Positions 61,815 to 62,000 of a stretch of DNA of 62,000 bases are shown one piece after another. The DNA comes from Symbiodinium natans (Eukaryota; Sar; Dinophyceae; Suessiales; Symbiodiniaceae). The notes below the pieces were generated by a model. That model was not told where the DNA came from and did no database searches. It was given only the letters and a program-made list of their open reading frames with translations. Positions within the stretch are counted from its first letter, which is position 1; each line of letters begins with the position of its first letter. The stretch is from contig CAJNDS010002191.1 in NCBI GenBank assembly GCA_905221605.1, positions 784,526 through 846,525 of the forward strand. Direction: 5' to 3'. The translations under genes and the position numbers were made by a program.

Positions 61815-62000
61815 GCTTTCAACGCAGGGGTTTTGGGGGAATTTGAGGGGGTTTTGGGGGGGTTTGGGGGGGGGGTTTTTGGGTTTGGGGGGTTTTGGGG
61901 GGGGGTTTTGGGGAGGGTTTTTGTTTTTTGGGGGTTTTGTGGGGGGGGTTTTGGGGGTGGGGGGTTTTCTTGGGGGGGGTTTTTGGGGGGGGTTTTGGGG
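61815..62000. repeat. degenerate G4T4-like tract at window end
   Basis: Runs of 4-9 G alternate with runs of 2-5 T, with few other bases, to the last base of the window. Its relation to TTTAGGG tracts is unclear. Strong G-quadruplex potential. Confidence 0.9.

Overview
The window looks like nuclear DNA of a dinoflagellate, of a Symbiodiniaceae/Suessiales or Prorocentrum-like kind. The reasons are: plant/dinoflagellate-type telomere-like repeats (TTTAGGG and length variants) scattered through non-coding DNA; many short GC-rich exons, mostly in pentatricopeptide-repeat (PPR) style; splice junctions that fit GC or GA donors as well as GT; and well supported coding sequence almost all on the minus strand, as in dinoflagellate unidirectional gene clusters. 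The genus cannot be fixed from the sequence alone. Exons were called by eye from frame, composition and splice signals. Single-exon calls without a recognised family are tentative.

Layout. From 0 to 29 kb there are isolated exons, mostly PPR units on the minus strand, separated by telomere-like tracts, simple repeats, two families of short inverted-repeat elements (MITE-like), a fold-back element with C/G-rich termini (24.37-24.71 kb) and a large TTCAT microsatellite (21.2-22.9 kb). From 29.66 to 31.57 kb there is an intronless Na+/H+ exchanger. From 31.9 to 37.25 kb lies a run of at least eight PPR exons, probably one gene. From 38.0 to 39.4 kb there is a two-exon hydrophobic Cys-containing protein of unknown function. 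From 40.66 to 49.48 kb there is a complete, young LTR retrotransposon inserted in a telomere-like array. From about 50.9 to 55.5 kb there is a cytosine/purine permease (NCS1 family) gene split into about ten exons. From 57 to 61.8 kb more PPR or PPR-like exons follow, and the window ends in a G4T4-like tract.

The standout is the LTR element. It has 279-bp LTRs with one difference between them, a polypurine tract, and a primer-binding site complementary to the anticodon arm of initiator tRNA-Met, as in Drosophila copia. I find no reverse transcriptase, integrase, protease or RNase H in its long frames. Instead it encodes one very large protein with a WW domain, an S1-like domain, a PABP-type MLLE domain, a possible SAM-like domain and six CCCH zinc fingers, now cut by a one-base frame change. 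It is best read as a large non-autonomous copia-type element carrying a host-like RNA-binding protein.

Stretches over 300 bases with no supported gene: 180-2200, 7000-8300, 11480-12590, 17320-18370, 20030-20640, 29350-29650, 37250-38010, 49570-50630 and 56230-57150. They hold telomere-like tracts, C/G homopolymers, simple repeats and short open frames that I could not tell from chance.
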